Shown in pieces: positions 6,271 through 12,292 of a stretch of 12,292 bases of DNA. How positions within the stretch are numbered: position 1 is the stretch's first letter; every line of letters begins with the position of its first letter. The stretch comes from Lachnospiraceae bacterium UBA3802 (lineage in GTDB: Bacteria > Bacillota > Clostridia > Lachnospirales > Lachnospiraceae), in NCBI GenBank assembly GCA_002369155.1, contig DFEM01000168.1, positions 1-12,292 of the forward strand. Direction: 5' to 3'. Below the pieces are notes generated by a model, which had not been told where the DNA came from, ran no database searches, and saw nothing but the letters and a program-made list of their open reading frames with translations. The translations under genes were made by a program, and so were the position numbers.

Positions 6271-7653
6271 TTATTTACCCATGCAAAATTCCGAGAAAAT
6301 CTTATCGACAAGATCGTCATTAACTTCTTCACCGATTATTTCGCCTAAAGATGCATATGCACTCATCAGATCTATCGAAAGAAAATCTTCGGGCATGCTG
6401 TTTTCTATGGATTCCCTCACTTTTGTCAAAGCTTCATTTGCTTTAATCAGTTCATTTTTCTGGCGAAGATTGGAAACCATTACCTCATCATTAAATGAAA
6501 GTTCTCCGTTAAAGAACATGCCTTTAATCAGTTCTATCAGTTCTTCTTTACCTTCACCTGTTGAAGCACTTATCTTTAAGAATTCAGGTTTTATTTCAAT
6601 ATCCTCAAAATGAGATTTTATTTCCTGAACAGTCATCTCCTGCTTAAGATCCTGTTTATTCAAAAGACATATTGTTTTCTTATCTCCAAGCATTGAAATA
6701 ATTTTATCATCTTCACTGTCGGGATCTTTTGATGAATCTGTAACAAATAAAACCAAATCGGCTTTTTCGATTGCTTTTGAAGAACGTTCAATTCCTATTT
6801 TTTCAACCAGGTCATCCGATTCTCTGATGCCGGCCGTATCAATAAGATTTAAAGTAATGCCGCCTATATTTACCGACTCTTCGAGAGTATCTCTTGTAGT
6901 ACCCGCTATCTCGGTTACTATGGCTCTTTCTTCATTTAAAAACATATTTAAAATAGAAGATTTGCCGGCATTGGGTTTACCTACAATCGCAGTATTGATA
7001 CCTTCTTTAATAATCTTGCCGTTATCATATGACTTGATTAATACATCTATGTCAGCCTGAATCTTTTTGATATTTTCATTAAGCTCTTCTTCATATCCGT
7101 CAAGCGACATATGTTCGGGATCATCAAGTGCGGCTTCTATCCTTGCAATCGATAAAAGAATTTCTTCTCTGATTTTCTTGATTTTCTTATACAAAACACC
7201 GTTAAGTACCGAAACGGAATTCTTTCTTGCAAGATCACTCTTTGCAGATATTAAATCCATTACTGCTTCGGCACCGGTTAAATCTATTCTTCCGTTAAGA
7301 AAAGCTCTCTTTGTAAACTCTCCGGGTTCTGAAGGACGTGCTCCGTTGGATACAATCAAATTAAATACTTTTTTAAGCACCAAAATACCGCCGTGGCAGT
7401 CAATCTCCACGACATCTTCCGTAGTATAAGATCTGGGTGCTTTCATAAGCATAACCAGCACTTCATCAACTATCTCATCACCGTCAACAATGTGACCGTA
7501 ATGAATTGTATGCGACTCGGACTCCGCAAGCTTTTTCTTATCCGCACCCTTAAAAATCTTATCTGTAATTGTAATCGCGTCTTCACCCGATACCCTGATA
7601 ATTCCTATACCGGAAGGTGATAATGCAGTACATATAGCTGTTATTGTATCCAT
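6271..7653 (-). CDS. mnmE: tRNA modification GTPase MnmE (TrmE)
   Basis: MnmE binds a folate one-carbon donor and, by GTP hydrolysis, works with MnmG on the tRNA wobble uridine. The order of domains is complete: N-terminal folate-binding domain (1-120, DTITAICTALSPSGIGIIRVSG start), helical domain, inserted G domain and C-terminal helical end. G motifs are GKPNAGKS (225-232), GTTRD (251-255), DTAG (272-275) and NKQD (332-335). The last four residues CMGK carry the essential Cys457 of the C-[ILVM]-GK motif. Length 460 is normal. The ATG at 7653 has GGAG 6 nt upstream. It is cut off from jag by a strong terminator and a 258-bp palindrome, so it should have its own promoter; a candidate is at 7711-7740. 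The next gene (GNAT) begins 5 nt after its stop. Confidence 0.98.
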   Translation of the reverse strand: MDTITAICTALSPSGIGIIRVSGEDAITITDKIFKGADKKKLAESESHTIHYGHIVDGDEIVDEVLVMLMKAPRSYTTEDVVEIDCHGGILVLKKVFNLIVSNGARPSEPGEFTKRAFLNGRIDLTGAEAVMDLISAKSDLARKNSVSVLNGVLYKKIKKIREEILLSIARIEAALDDPEHMSLDGYEEELNENIKKIQADIDVLIKSYDNGKIIKEGINTAIVGKPNAGKSSILNMFLNEERAIVTEIAGTTRDTLEESVNIGGITLNLIDTAGIRESDDLVEKIGIERSSKAIEKADLVLFVTDSSKDPDSEDDKIISMLGDKKTICLLNKQDLKQEMTVQEIKSHFEDIEIKPEFLKISASTGEGKEELIELIKGMFFNGELSFNDEVMVSNLRQKNELIKANEALTKVRESIENSMPEDFLSIDLMSAYASLGEIIGEEVNDDLVDKIFSEFCMGK

Positions 7654-7710
7654 ACCAATCTCCAGATATGCAATATCTTTTACTTTTTTTTATTATCTGC
7701 CTGCTATTAT

Positions 7711-7740
7711 TGTATAAAATATGTTTCATAAAAGTATTAA
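7711..7740 (-). promoter_or_regulatory. Candidate promoter for mnmE
   Basis: TTAATA (7735-7740) and TATACA (7711-7716) on the minus strand are 18 bp apart, each a partial consensus match. It lies between the long palindrome and mnmE and would give a leader of about 50 nt. A terminator upstream (8036-8064) makes some promoter in this stretch necessary. Confidence 0.35.
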
Positions 7741-7766
7741 ATGGCCTATACTCTTTGAAAACTCAT

Positions 7767-8024
7767 ATGTTGTTGAACAGAATATATGCTCATCATGTTT
7801 TTTTGAATGGGGCATATGCTCTGTGAGAACAACCTTTTGCCGTGAGTACTTAGTGAGCAAGATCACGAACAGACCGTTTCGAGGACTGTTTGAGCGAAGC
7901 GAGTTCCGCAGAAACGGTCGGGTTTGTGAGTGATAAAGCGAGCTTAGTACTCAACGTGCCGTTGTTGAGCAGAGCATATGCCCCATTCTCCAATAAATAG
8001 CGCATATATTCTGTTCAACAATAT
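7767..8024. repeat. Long nested palindrome (about 258 bp) between jag and mnmE
   Basis: The outer arms TTGTTGAACAGAATATATGC (7770-7789) and their exact complement (8002-8021) are perfect over 20 bp. Inside them GAATGGGGCATATGCTCTG (7805-7823) pairs perfectly with 7970-7988 over 19 bp. Further in, TGAGTACT (7843-7850) pairs with 7946-7953, and GACCGTTTC (7872-7880) with 7911-7919. The apex holds GAGCGAAGCGAG (7892-7903). Each end also folds on itself (7769-7832 and 7961-8022), so two small palindromes flank a core of about 128 bp. TAT occurs at both borders (7766-7768, 8022-8024), a possible target duplication. The element contains no convincing gene and lies outside both neighbouring transcripts as predicted. 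It looks like a mobile-repeat (MITE-like or fold-back) insertion or a genome-wide intergenic repeat; an RNA-level role is less likely. Confidence 0.8.
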
Positions 8025-8035
8025 TTCAATCAGTG

Positions 8036-8064
8036 AAAAATAAGGCTGCCTTTCAGCAGCCTTA
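8036..8064 (-). terminator. Intrinsic terminator of the rpmH-jag operon
   Basis: On the minus strand TAAGGCTGC, a 6-nt loop (TGAAAG) and GCAGCCTTA form a perfect 9-bp stem (8041-8064) followed by five T residues (8036-8040). It begins 4 nt after the jag stop codon. This is a strong Rho-independent terminator. Confidence 0.92.
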
Positions 8065-8068
8065 AGGT

Positions 8069-8875
8069 TTATTTCTTTAATGTGATAACTACTTTACGGT
8101 AAGGCTCTTCTCCTTCGGAATGAGTAGTTACATAGGAATCATTCTGAAGTGCCGAATGAATTACTCTTCTTTCGTAAGGATTCATAGGCTCAAGAGTAAC
8201 GCTTCTTCTTGTTCTCTTAACTTTGAATGCCATGTTTTTAGCAAGATTCTCAAGAGTTTTGTTTCTTCTTTCTCTGTAATTCTCGGTATCAACTTTAACT
8301 CTGATATATTCTTTTGTTCCTTTGTTGACAACAAGTGATACAAGATACTGAAGTGAATCGAGTGTCTGTCCTCTCTTACCGATAAGAACTCCCATATCCT
8401 CGCCGGAAATCTCGATGTTTAAGCAGTTTTCTTCTGAATCGTATTTTGCCTTAACATCATTTTCGATTTCCATTTTTGAAAGAACATCTTTTAAGAAATC
8501 AGTGGCTTTTTTCTCAACTTCTGCTGCATCCACGTTGATTTCACGCTTCTTTGCAACTTCTTCTTTTTTAACTTCAGCCTTTTCTTCTTTCTTAACTTCT
8601 TTTTTGGTTTCTTTTATTTCTTTCTTTTCTTTTTTGGCCTCTTTTTTTACTTCTTTCTTCTCTTCTTCTTTTGTAAATACTGCCTTTGCTTCATCAATTT
8701 CTTCGCTCTTTGCTCTGGCCTTGATTACAGCGGGCTTTGATCCGATTCCGAGAAAACCTGTGGATCCTTCTTCTATTACTTCATATTCAAGTGAACTGCT
8801 TGTTACTACAAAATGTGTGCATGCTTCAGTGATTGCATCCTGAACTGTTTTTGCACTGAATTCCATATATTCCAT
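8069..8875 (-). CDS. jag: Jag/KhpB RNA-binding protein (Jag-N, KH, R3H)
   Basis: The protein has the three expected parts. A Jag-N domain spans about 1-55, with its GFLGIGSKPA signature at 40-49. A KH domain spans about 115-205, with GKRG at 166-169 as the RNA-contacting GxxG loop. The R3H domain is at about 205-268, with R236 and H240 in ERRVIHSAL. Between Jag-N and KH is an unusually charged Lys/Glu linker (about 60-112), probably a flexible or helical spacer. The family (SpoIIIJ-associated, also EloR/KhpB) binds RNA and is linked to cell division and elongation and to YidC function. It is the last gene of the operon. GGAGGG lies 12 nt before the ATG at 8875, longer than ideal; the Met at codon 4 is another possible start. 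It follows yidC by 20 nt. Confidence 0.95.
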   Translation of the reverse strand: MEYMEFSAKTVQDAITEACTHFVVTSSSLEYEVIEEGSTGFLGIGSKPAVIKARAKSEEIDEAKAVFTKEEEKKEVKKEAKKEKKEIKETKKEVKKEEKAEVKKEEVAKKREINVDAAEVEKKATDFLKDVLSKMEIENDVKAKYDSEENCLNIEISGEDMGVLIGKRGQTLDSLQYLVSLVVNKGTKEYIRVKVDTENYRERRNKTLENLAKNMAFKVKRTRRSVTLEPMNPYERRVIHSALQNDSYVTTHSEGEEPYRKVVITLKK

Positions 8876-8895
8876 GATTATCTATAACCCTCCGA

Positions 8896-10359
8896 TTATT
8901 TGTTATTCTTTTCGTTAAAATCTTTTACCATTCTTGCCTTTGATGCAATGCTTCCGGATGTGGAAACTTTATCATTCTTTGCATAATTTGCAGGCTTGGC
9001 TGCGGGTTTTGACGAAGATGAATTATTATTATTTCTTGCATAGGGATTAACATATTTTGTACTGCTCTTTGCTTTGTTGTTGATTCCCTGTGTAAGGACT
9101 CCTCTTTTCTTAAGCTTCTCTTCGTATTTTGCTGTATTCTTTTCAATTACCTTGTCAATATCCATCTTGTCGATGTATTTGTTGATGGCAATCTGCTGTA
9201 CGCTTCGTACCACTGCACCGACAATCCAGTAAATACCCATACCTGCGGGAAGTGAGAAACAGAATACTGCTGACATAATCGGCATGAATGTATTCATCAT
9301 CTTCATTGATGACATCATGGGATTTTCTTCCTGTCCGGGATCCTGGTTATTGTTTGCGGTAGGTGCAAGTTTGATACCTATCCACTGTGTAAGTGCTGCA
9401 AGAATGGGAATCATTACAGCTACAGCAATGGGTAAAATCCATGCATAACCATCAGCTCCAACTCTGCTTGCCCATGCTGTCTTTATGGTATCAAGAGGTG
9501 AATACCCGATGTTGATTCCAAGGAATGAATTATATCTTTCCAAAGCGGCATTGGTATTATTGATAAGAGTTGATAAATCAGGAAACTGTTTTGCGAAAAA
9601 TGCCCAGTCCTGTGAACTTGCTCTGTTTAATACATCAATAAAAGTATTTCTTGTAGCATCAACATTTGCCAAAGCATTATCGCTGTTAATAAGGTTGCTT
9701 GTAATATTGTCAATCGAAATTGTGTCAATATTTAAAAATTCAGGTTTAAACTGTCTTTTATAAGCTGCAAATGATGAGATATTGCTTACAAGTTTTCCGT
9801 TTACATCATGATTGCCCTGAATGAACTTGGCCATGTTCATGAATACATTGGCATCCCCTACAACTCCTGTTGAAGGATCTATTCCCATCATTGAATTTAC
9901 AAGTCCCATAAATTCATTCTTTACCATTGGAACATATGCGGGAATAGCATAAATAACACGATAAAGAGCAAACAAAATAGGCATCTGAATAAGTAACTGT
10001 ACACAGCTTCCGGAAGGTGATACTCCGTATTTTGCGTAAACGGCACTTGTTTCCTGCTGCATCTGCTGCATTAAATCAGGATCCTTTGTTCCCTTGTACT
10101 TATTCTGAATAGCCTGAATTTCGGGATTCATGATTGCAGACATTTTAGAGAATTTTTGCTGTTTGATTGTAAGGGGTAACATTAAAAGATAAATAATAAT
10201 TGTAAAGATGATAATTGCAACACCGATATTGGCTGTTCCGCCGTATAACGATGCTATTTTATCAAGAACAAAAAATATTCCGTTCATTAACTTACCGAGA
10301 ACCCAGGCAACCTGGCCGATAATAAATGTGGAATTTTGAGTCAATAACAAATCGTACAA
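8896..10359 (-). CDS. yidC: Membrane protein insertase YidC/Oxa1 family (487 aa, TTG start)
   Basis: YidC inserts proteins into the membrane, alone or with SecYEG. An amphipathic or hydrophobic N-terminus (about 12-36) is followed by TM1 (46-63), the cytoplasmic hairpin with IKQQKFSKMSAIMNPEIQ (65-82) and TM2 (about 118-143, GSCVQLLIQMPILFALYR). Then come a long external segment (about 145-303), TM3 (306-326), and TM4-TM5 (about 356-392). The basic Asn/Ser/Lys-rich tail (about 393-487) suits ribosome contact. No lipobox signal is present, as in other Clostridia. The start is TTG at 10359, set by AGGAGG at 10365-10370. The groove arginine of TM1 seems replaced by Tyr57, while Arg134 appears in TM2. 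The external insert makes it longer than the typical 250-300 residue Gram-positive protein. Confidence 0.95.
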   Translation of the reverse strand: MYDLLLTQNSTFIIGQVAWVLGKLMNGIFFVLDKIASLYGGTANIGVAIIIFTIIIYLLMLPLTIKQQKFSKMSAIMNPEIQAIQNKYKGTKDPDLMQQMQQETSAVYAKYGVSPSGSCVQLLIQMPILFALYRVIYAIPAYVPMVKNEFMGLVNSMMGIDPSTGVVGDANVFMNMAKFIQGNHDVNGKLVSNISSFAAYKRQFKPEFLNIDTISIDNITSNLINSDNALANVDATRNTFIDVLNRASSQDWAFFAKQFPDLSTLINNTNAALERYNSFLGINIGYSPLDTIKTAWASRVGADGYAWILPIAVAVMIPILAALTQWIGIKLAPTANNNQDPGQEENPMMSSMKMMNTFMPIMSAVFCFSLPAGMGIYWIVGAVVRSVQQIAINKYIDKMDIDKVIEKNTAKYEEKLKKRGVLTQGINNKAKSSTKYVNPYARNNNNSSSSKPAAKPANYAKNDKVSTSGSIASKARMVKDFNEKNNK

Positions 10360-10364
10360 TTCTG

Positions 10365-10370
10365 CCTCCT
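10365..10370 (-). promoter_or_regulatory. Shine-Dalgarno site fixing the yidC TTG start
   Basis: AGGAGG on the minus strand lies 5 nt before the TTG at 10359 and immediately after the yidD stop codon (10372-10374). No ATG occurs at a comparable spacing, so TTG is the likely initiator. Confidence 0.75.
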
Positions 10371-10371
10371 G

Positions 10372-10581
10372 TTACGGTACGGGATCGTAACCGCCTTTTG
10401 AAAACGGATTGCATCTGCAAATTCTCCAGGCAGCCAAAAAACCGCCTTTTATTGCTCCGTGCTTCTGTACGGCTTCAAGGCCATACTGACTGCAACACGG
10501 ATAATAAGGGCAGCGTGTAGTTTTTAAAGGTGATAAATATTTTTGATAAAACTTTATGATAAAAATAAGAATTTTCTTCAT
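10372..10581 (-). CDS. yidD: YidD membrane protein insertion efficiency factor (69 aa)
   Basis: Short protein with the whole YidD signature: an N-terminal amphipathic helix ([18 protein letters not shown], 2-19), then [19 protein letters not shown] (24-42) and the C-terminal [15 protein letters not shown] (55-69). The family is a peripheral inner-face membrane protein that helps YidC-dependent insertion; the clustered cysteines are conserved. It lies 14 nt after rnpA and 12 nt before yidC, so coupling within the operon is likely. Its ATG at 10581 has no clear Shine-Dalgarno; the AAAGG at the end of rnpA is too distant. It may therefore rely on translational coupling with rnpA. Plus-strand frames over this stretch are shadows. 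Confidence 0.96.
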   Translation of the reverse strand: MKKILIFIIKFYQKYLSPLKTTRCPYYPCCSQYGLEAVQKHGAIKGGFLAAWRICRCNPFSKGGYDPVP

Positions 10582-10595
10582 TAATAAAAATATAT

Positions 10596-10949
10596 TTATG
10601 AATTACCTTTACCGGTGTCCAGTGTACCGTTTAATTTCATTAAATGTAATAATGCGCTCTCAATACCTGCATAATCACAGGCGTCAGATCCTTTACGCGC
10701 GATGACTACAATGTCTAAACCACTATTAAACACTTTTTCATGCAGTCTGTAACTTTCTTTGATAAGTCTTTTTAATCTGTGTCTAATGACACTGTTTCCT
10801 ACTTTTTTGCTTACCGAAATTCCGAGTCTGTTTCTGTCCGAATTGTTTTTCAACGTATAAATTACCAAATATTTGTTAGCATATGATCTGCCGGACTTAT
10901 AAACATTCCCAAAATCCTGGTTGCTTTTTAAAGAATCAGTAAAAATCAT
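10596..10949 (-). CDS. rnpA: Ribonuclease P protein component RnpA (117 aa)
   Basis: RnpA is the protein cofactor of RNase P and helps the RNA subunit bind precursor tRNA while removing 5' leaders. The signature [20 protein letters not shown] (6-25) is followed by [21 protein letters not shown] (41-61), which holds the basic RNR-like helix (R56-R61, here RHRLKR), and by ESYRLH and [10 protein letters not shown]. Length is normal. The start at 10949 matches the family N-terminus, but its ribosome binding site is weak (AAAG, close to the ATG). A terminator-like hairpin with a T-tract ends only about 10 nt upstream, between rpmH and rnpA. Both features would keep RnpA well below ribosomal protein L34 levels, although they share a promoter. 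The codon after the start and the neighbouring frame give no better start. Confidence 0.97.
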   Translation of the reverse strand: MIFTDSLKSNQDFGNVYKSGRSYANKYLVIYTLKNNSDRNRLGISVSKKVGNSVIRHRLKRLIKESYRLHEKVFNSGLDIVVIARKGSDACDYAGIESALLHLMKLNGTLDTGKGNS

Positions 10950-10959
10950 TTCTTTAGCG

Positions 10960-10985
10960 AAAAAAAGGCCACATAACTGCGGCCT
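10960..10985 (-). terminator. Intrinsic terminator/attenuator between rpmH and rnpA
   Basis: On the minus strand AGGCCGCA, loop GTTA and TGTGGCCT make an 8-bp stem with one G-U pair (10966-10985), followed by seven T residues. It starts 11 nt after the rpmH stop and ends 10 nt before the rnpA start. A partial terminator here would let most transcripts stop after rpmH. Confidence 0.85.
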
Positions 10986-10996
10986 GTTATCTCAAC

Positions 10997-11131
10997 TTAT
11001 GCTGATAAAACTTTTCTTCCCTTAGCTCTTCTAGCCTGTAATACTTTTCTTCCGCCGGGAGTACTCATTCTTGCTCTGAAGCCGTGAACTTTAGATCTTT
11101 GTCTCTTCTTAGGCTGAAATGTCATTTTCAT
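10997..11131 (-). CDS. rpmH: 50S ribosomal protein L34 (44 aa)
   Basis: This short gene translates to a 44-residue basic protein with the unmistakable L34 pattern: [19 protein letters not shown] (1-19), [20 protein letters not shown] (21-40) and a final VLSA. L34 is a component of the large ribosomal subunit. The ATG at 11131 is preceded by GGAGG at 11141-11145, 9 nt upstream. A strong promoter lies about 42-70 bp before the start, giving a leader of about 35 nt. Its usual place beside dnaA marks the origin region. A second ATG two codons in would also keep the family N-terminus, but the first has the better spacing. Confidence 0.98.
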   Translation of the reverse strand: MKMTFQPKKRQRSKVHGFRARMSTPGGRKVLQARRAKGRKVLSA

Positions 11132-11172
11132 AAAAGCATACCTCCATTTCCTATACGTCGAAAACATCATAA

Positions 11173-11201
11173 ATTATATAGGAAGAAATATTTCGAGTCA
11201 A
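11173..11201 (-). promoter_or_regulatory. Sigma-A-type promoter of the rpmH-rnpA-yidD-yidC-jag operon
   Basis: On the minus strand TTGACT (11196-11201) and TATAAT (11173-11178) are exactly 17 bp apart, with five and six of six consensus matches. This is the best promoter in the window, as expected for a ribosomal protein gene. Transcription would start near 11166. Confidence 0.88.
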
Positions 11202-11347
11202 GAAAAAAAATCTCTTTATATATAGGAAAAAACGTTATTTTTTTTATTATGCAATATATAGATTTTAAAATTATAAACATAACTAAATATGGAAAAATAA
11301 AAAAATTCAAGTTAAAATAATGAATTTACATAAAAATATCAACGAAA

Positions 11348-11356
11348 TGTTGATAA
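11348..11356 (-). promoter_or_regulatory. DnaA-box-like site 1
   Basis: TTATCAACA on the minus strand, one mismatch from TTATCCACA. The reverse-oriented, weaker ATATCAACG lies at 11336-11344, so TATCAAC and GTTGATA form an inverted pair 5 nt apart. Confidence 0.6.
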
Positions 11357-11358
11357 CT

Positions 11359-11367
11359 TGTTGATAA
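11359..11367 (-). promoter_or_regulatory. DnaA-box-like site 2
   Basis: An identical 9-mer in the same orientation, 11 bp from site 1, about one helical turn. The spacing would put two DnaA molecules on the same face of the DNA. Confidence 0.6.
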
Positions 11368-11560
11368 GTAATTTTTTAAAGTTTAATAAATGTGTTTTTA
11401 CTGTTCATGAAATTTTTTAAATTTTTAAAAATCCCATAAAATCGACATTTCAGGTGTTTATATATTTTTTCAAAATTTTCAACTTTTAAAAATAGAATAA
11501 CTTAACAAAAAGTTAACATAATGAATTATATAAACCTAACCTTTTTTTGTCCTTAATAAT

Positions 11561-11589
11561 TTGATTTTATAAACAAAATTAAATATAAT
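11561..11589 (+). promoter_or_regulatory. Sigma-A-type promoter of dnaA
   Basis: TTGATT (11561-11566) and TATAAT (11584-11589) are 17 bp apart on the plus strand. The predicted start near 11596 leaves a leader of only about 18 nt, almost entirely taken by the AGGAGG ribosome binding site (11601-11606). No DnaA box overlaps it, so direct autoregulation is not evident. Confidence 0.8.
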
Positions 11590-11613
11590 AGAATGAGTGA
11601 AGGAGGCTTAATT

Positions 11614-12292
11614 ATGAAACCGGTACAAGAGAAATGGGATATTATCAAACAATCGGTTATTAACGATTACGGAATATCCCCTATAGCTGTAAAGATTTGG
11701 ATAAATCCGATGGAATATTACAGTGAAACAAATGATACCGTAACCATAATGTTACCCAATGACAAAGCCAATATCATCGATCTTATTACAGATAAATACA
11801 AGGATATCTTTATAATTGCCATTTCCGAAACTTTAAACAGTGAATATGAAGTCAATTTTATAGTTCATGAAGAAAAGCAGGAAGAAACAGGCAATGTTCA
11901 AAACAATATTCCTGAAAAAGAATCCACAAATACAAGTTTAATAAAAAAATATACATTCGATAATTTCGTTACCGGCAATAACTCTTTTGCCGTCAGCGCC
12001 TGTCTTGCCGTGGCCGAAACAGCCGGAACCGACAATAATACTTACAATCCTTTATATATTTACGGCGGATCGGGTCTTGGCAAAACACATCTTATGCATG
12101 CAATCGGTAATTATATAAATGAAAACAATCCTTCTTTGAAAATTCTTTACGTAAACAGTGAAAATTTTACAAATGAAGTTATTAAATCCATAAGAAGCGG
12201 TAAAAAAGACAATACCGAAGATATGATCAAATTAAGAGAAAAATACAGAAATATAGATGTTCTTTTAATTGATGATATCCAGTTTATTATAG
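11614..12292 (+). CDS. dnaA: Chromosomal replication initiator DnaA, N-terminal half (cut by window edge)
   Basis: Initiator ATPase that binds DnaA boxes, opens the origin and loads the helicase. The first 226 residues are present. Domain I is about residues 1-85 (opening [24 protein letters not shown]), followed by a short polar domain II linker (about 88-110, rich in Glu, Asn and Thr). The AAA+ domain begins at about 113 with [24 protein letters not shown], as in the family. Walker A is GGSGLGKT at 151-158 and Walker B is LLIDD at 217-221. The second Walker A residue pair reads GS where GV is common, a harmless variant. The ATG at 11614 has AGGAGG 7 nt upstream, an ideal ribosome binding site. 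The gene is divergent from rpmH, the classic arrangement at a Firmicute origin. Confidence 0.98.
   Translation, partial: MKPVQEKWDIIKQSVINDYGISPIAVKIWINPMEYYSETNDTVTIMLPNDKANIIDLITDKYKDIFIIAISETLNSEYEVNFIVHEEKQEETGNVQNNIPEKESTNTSLIKKYTFDNFVTGNNSFAVSACLAVAETAGTDNNTYNPLYIYGGSGLGKTHLMHAIGNYINENNPSLKILYVNSENFTNEVIKSIRSGKKDNTEDMIKLREKYRNIDVLLIDDIQFII

Larger units (their letters stand above)
11202..11560. other. Putative oriC segment, rpmH-dnaA intergenic
   Basis: The whole rpmH-dnaA gap is 482 bp and contains no gene. Outside the two promoters this stretch is very AT-rich, with homopolymer runs of A and T that would unwind easily. Two DnaA-box-like 9-mers and one weaker reverse copy cluster at 11336-11367. 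A small dyad AACTT-AACAAA-AAGTT is near 11502-11517. In Firmicutes origins are often bipartite, with DNA unwinding after dnaA; that part is outside the window, so this may be only half the origin. Confidence 0.65.

Noticed and set aside
7721..7933. Plus-strand 70-codon frame inside the jag-mnmE gap
   Set aside because: It runs through the long palindrome, has no ribosome binding site or protein-like composition, and opposes all neighbouring genes.
7767..8024. CRISPR array or structured regulatory RNA for mnmE
   Set aside because: There are no regularly spaced direct repeats, and the predicted mnmE promoter lies downstream of the element, so it would not be in the mnmE leader.
8415..8843. Plus-strand 142-codon frame opposite jag
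   Set aside because: It is the antisense of the Lys/Glu-rich linker, which gives an artificial Ser/Phe-rich open frame.
11084..11320. Plus-strand 78-codon frame at the rpmH promoter
   Set aside because: It overlaps rpmH antisense and the operon promoter, has no ribosome binding site and has a random low-complexity tail.
11733..11740. parS half-site GTGAAACA inside dnaA
   Set aside because: Only one half matches; the other half has no similarity to parS.

Overview
The window is the left flank of a chromosomal replication origin from a low-GC Firmicute, most likely a Clostridia member of the Lachnospiraceae type. The evidence is the conserved origin gene order rpmH-rnpA-yidD-yidC-jag-mnmE-mnmG-rsmG-parA reading away from dnaA, AT-rich intergenic DNA, strong AGGAGG-type ribosome binding sites, and protein details such as the RnpA and YidC sequences. 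Apart from dnaA, every gene is on the minus strand, so all genes are transcribed away from the presumed origin (about 11.2-11.6 kb), in the direction of fork movement.

Layout from the origin leftwards. dnaA (partial, + strand) starts at 11614 behind a good sigma-A-type promoter. The 482-bp rpmH-dnaA gap carries two identical DnaA-box-like 9-mers and a near-consensus promoter for the leftward ribosomal/RNase P/membrane-insertion operon. That operon is rpmH, a hairpin terminator or attenuator, rnpA, yidD, yidC and jag, closed by a strong intrinsic terminator at 8036-8064. A 415-bp gap follows, dominated by a ~258-bp nested palindrome (7767-8024), the most unusual structure in the window. The tRNA-modification block comes next: mnmE, a GNAT acetyltransferase, mnmG, and a small lipoprotein of unknown function whose ribosome binding site overlaps the mnmG stop. 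A second GNAT gene and rsmG each sit behind a copy of a shared palindromic promoter element. A third GNAT gene, a cluster of parS centromere sites, a Nudix hydrolase and the start of parA (soj) complete the window.

How the parts work together: DnaA and its boxes start replication. ParA, with a ParB that would lie beyond the window edge, acts on the parS cluster at 1006-1149 to segregate the origin. RnpA is the protein subunit of RNase P. YidD, YidC and Jag serve membrane-protein insertion. MnmE and MnmG together modify the wobble uridine of certain tRNAs, and RsmG methylates 16S rRNA. The three GNATs, the Nudix protein and the lipoprotein are accessory genes interleaved into this otherwise conserved block.

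I found no CRISPR array, tRNA, rRNA, transposase or prophage gene. The core genes are ordinary. The points of interest are the nested palindrome, the dense parS array with an abutting DnaA-box-like site, the repeated promoter palindrome, the terminator between rpmH and rnpA, and a YidC whose usual groove arginine appears to be replaced. None of these amounts to a demonstrated new system.
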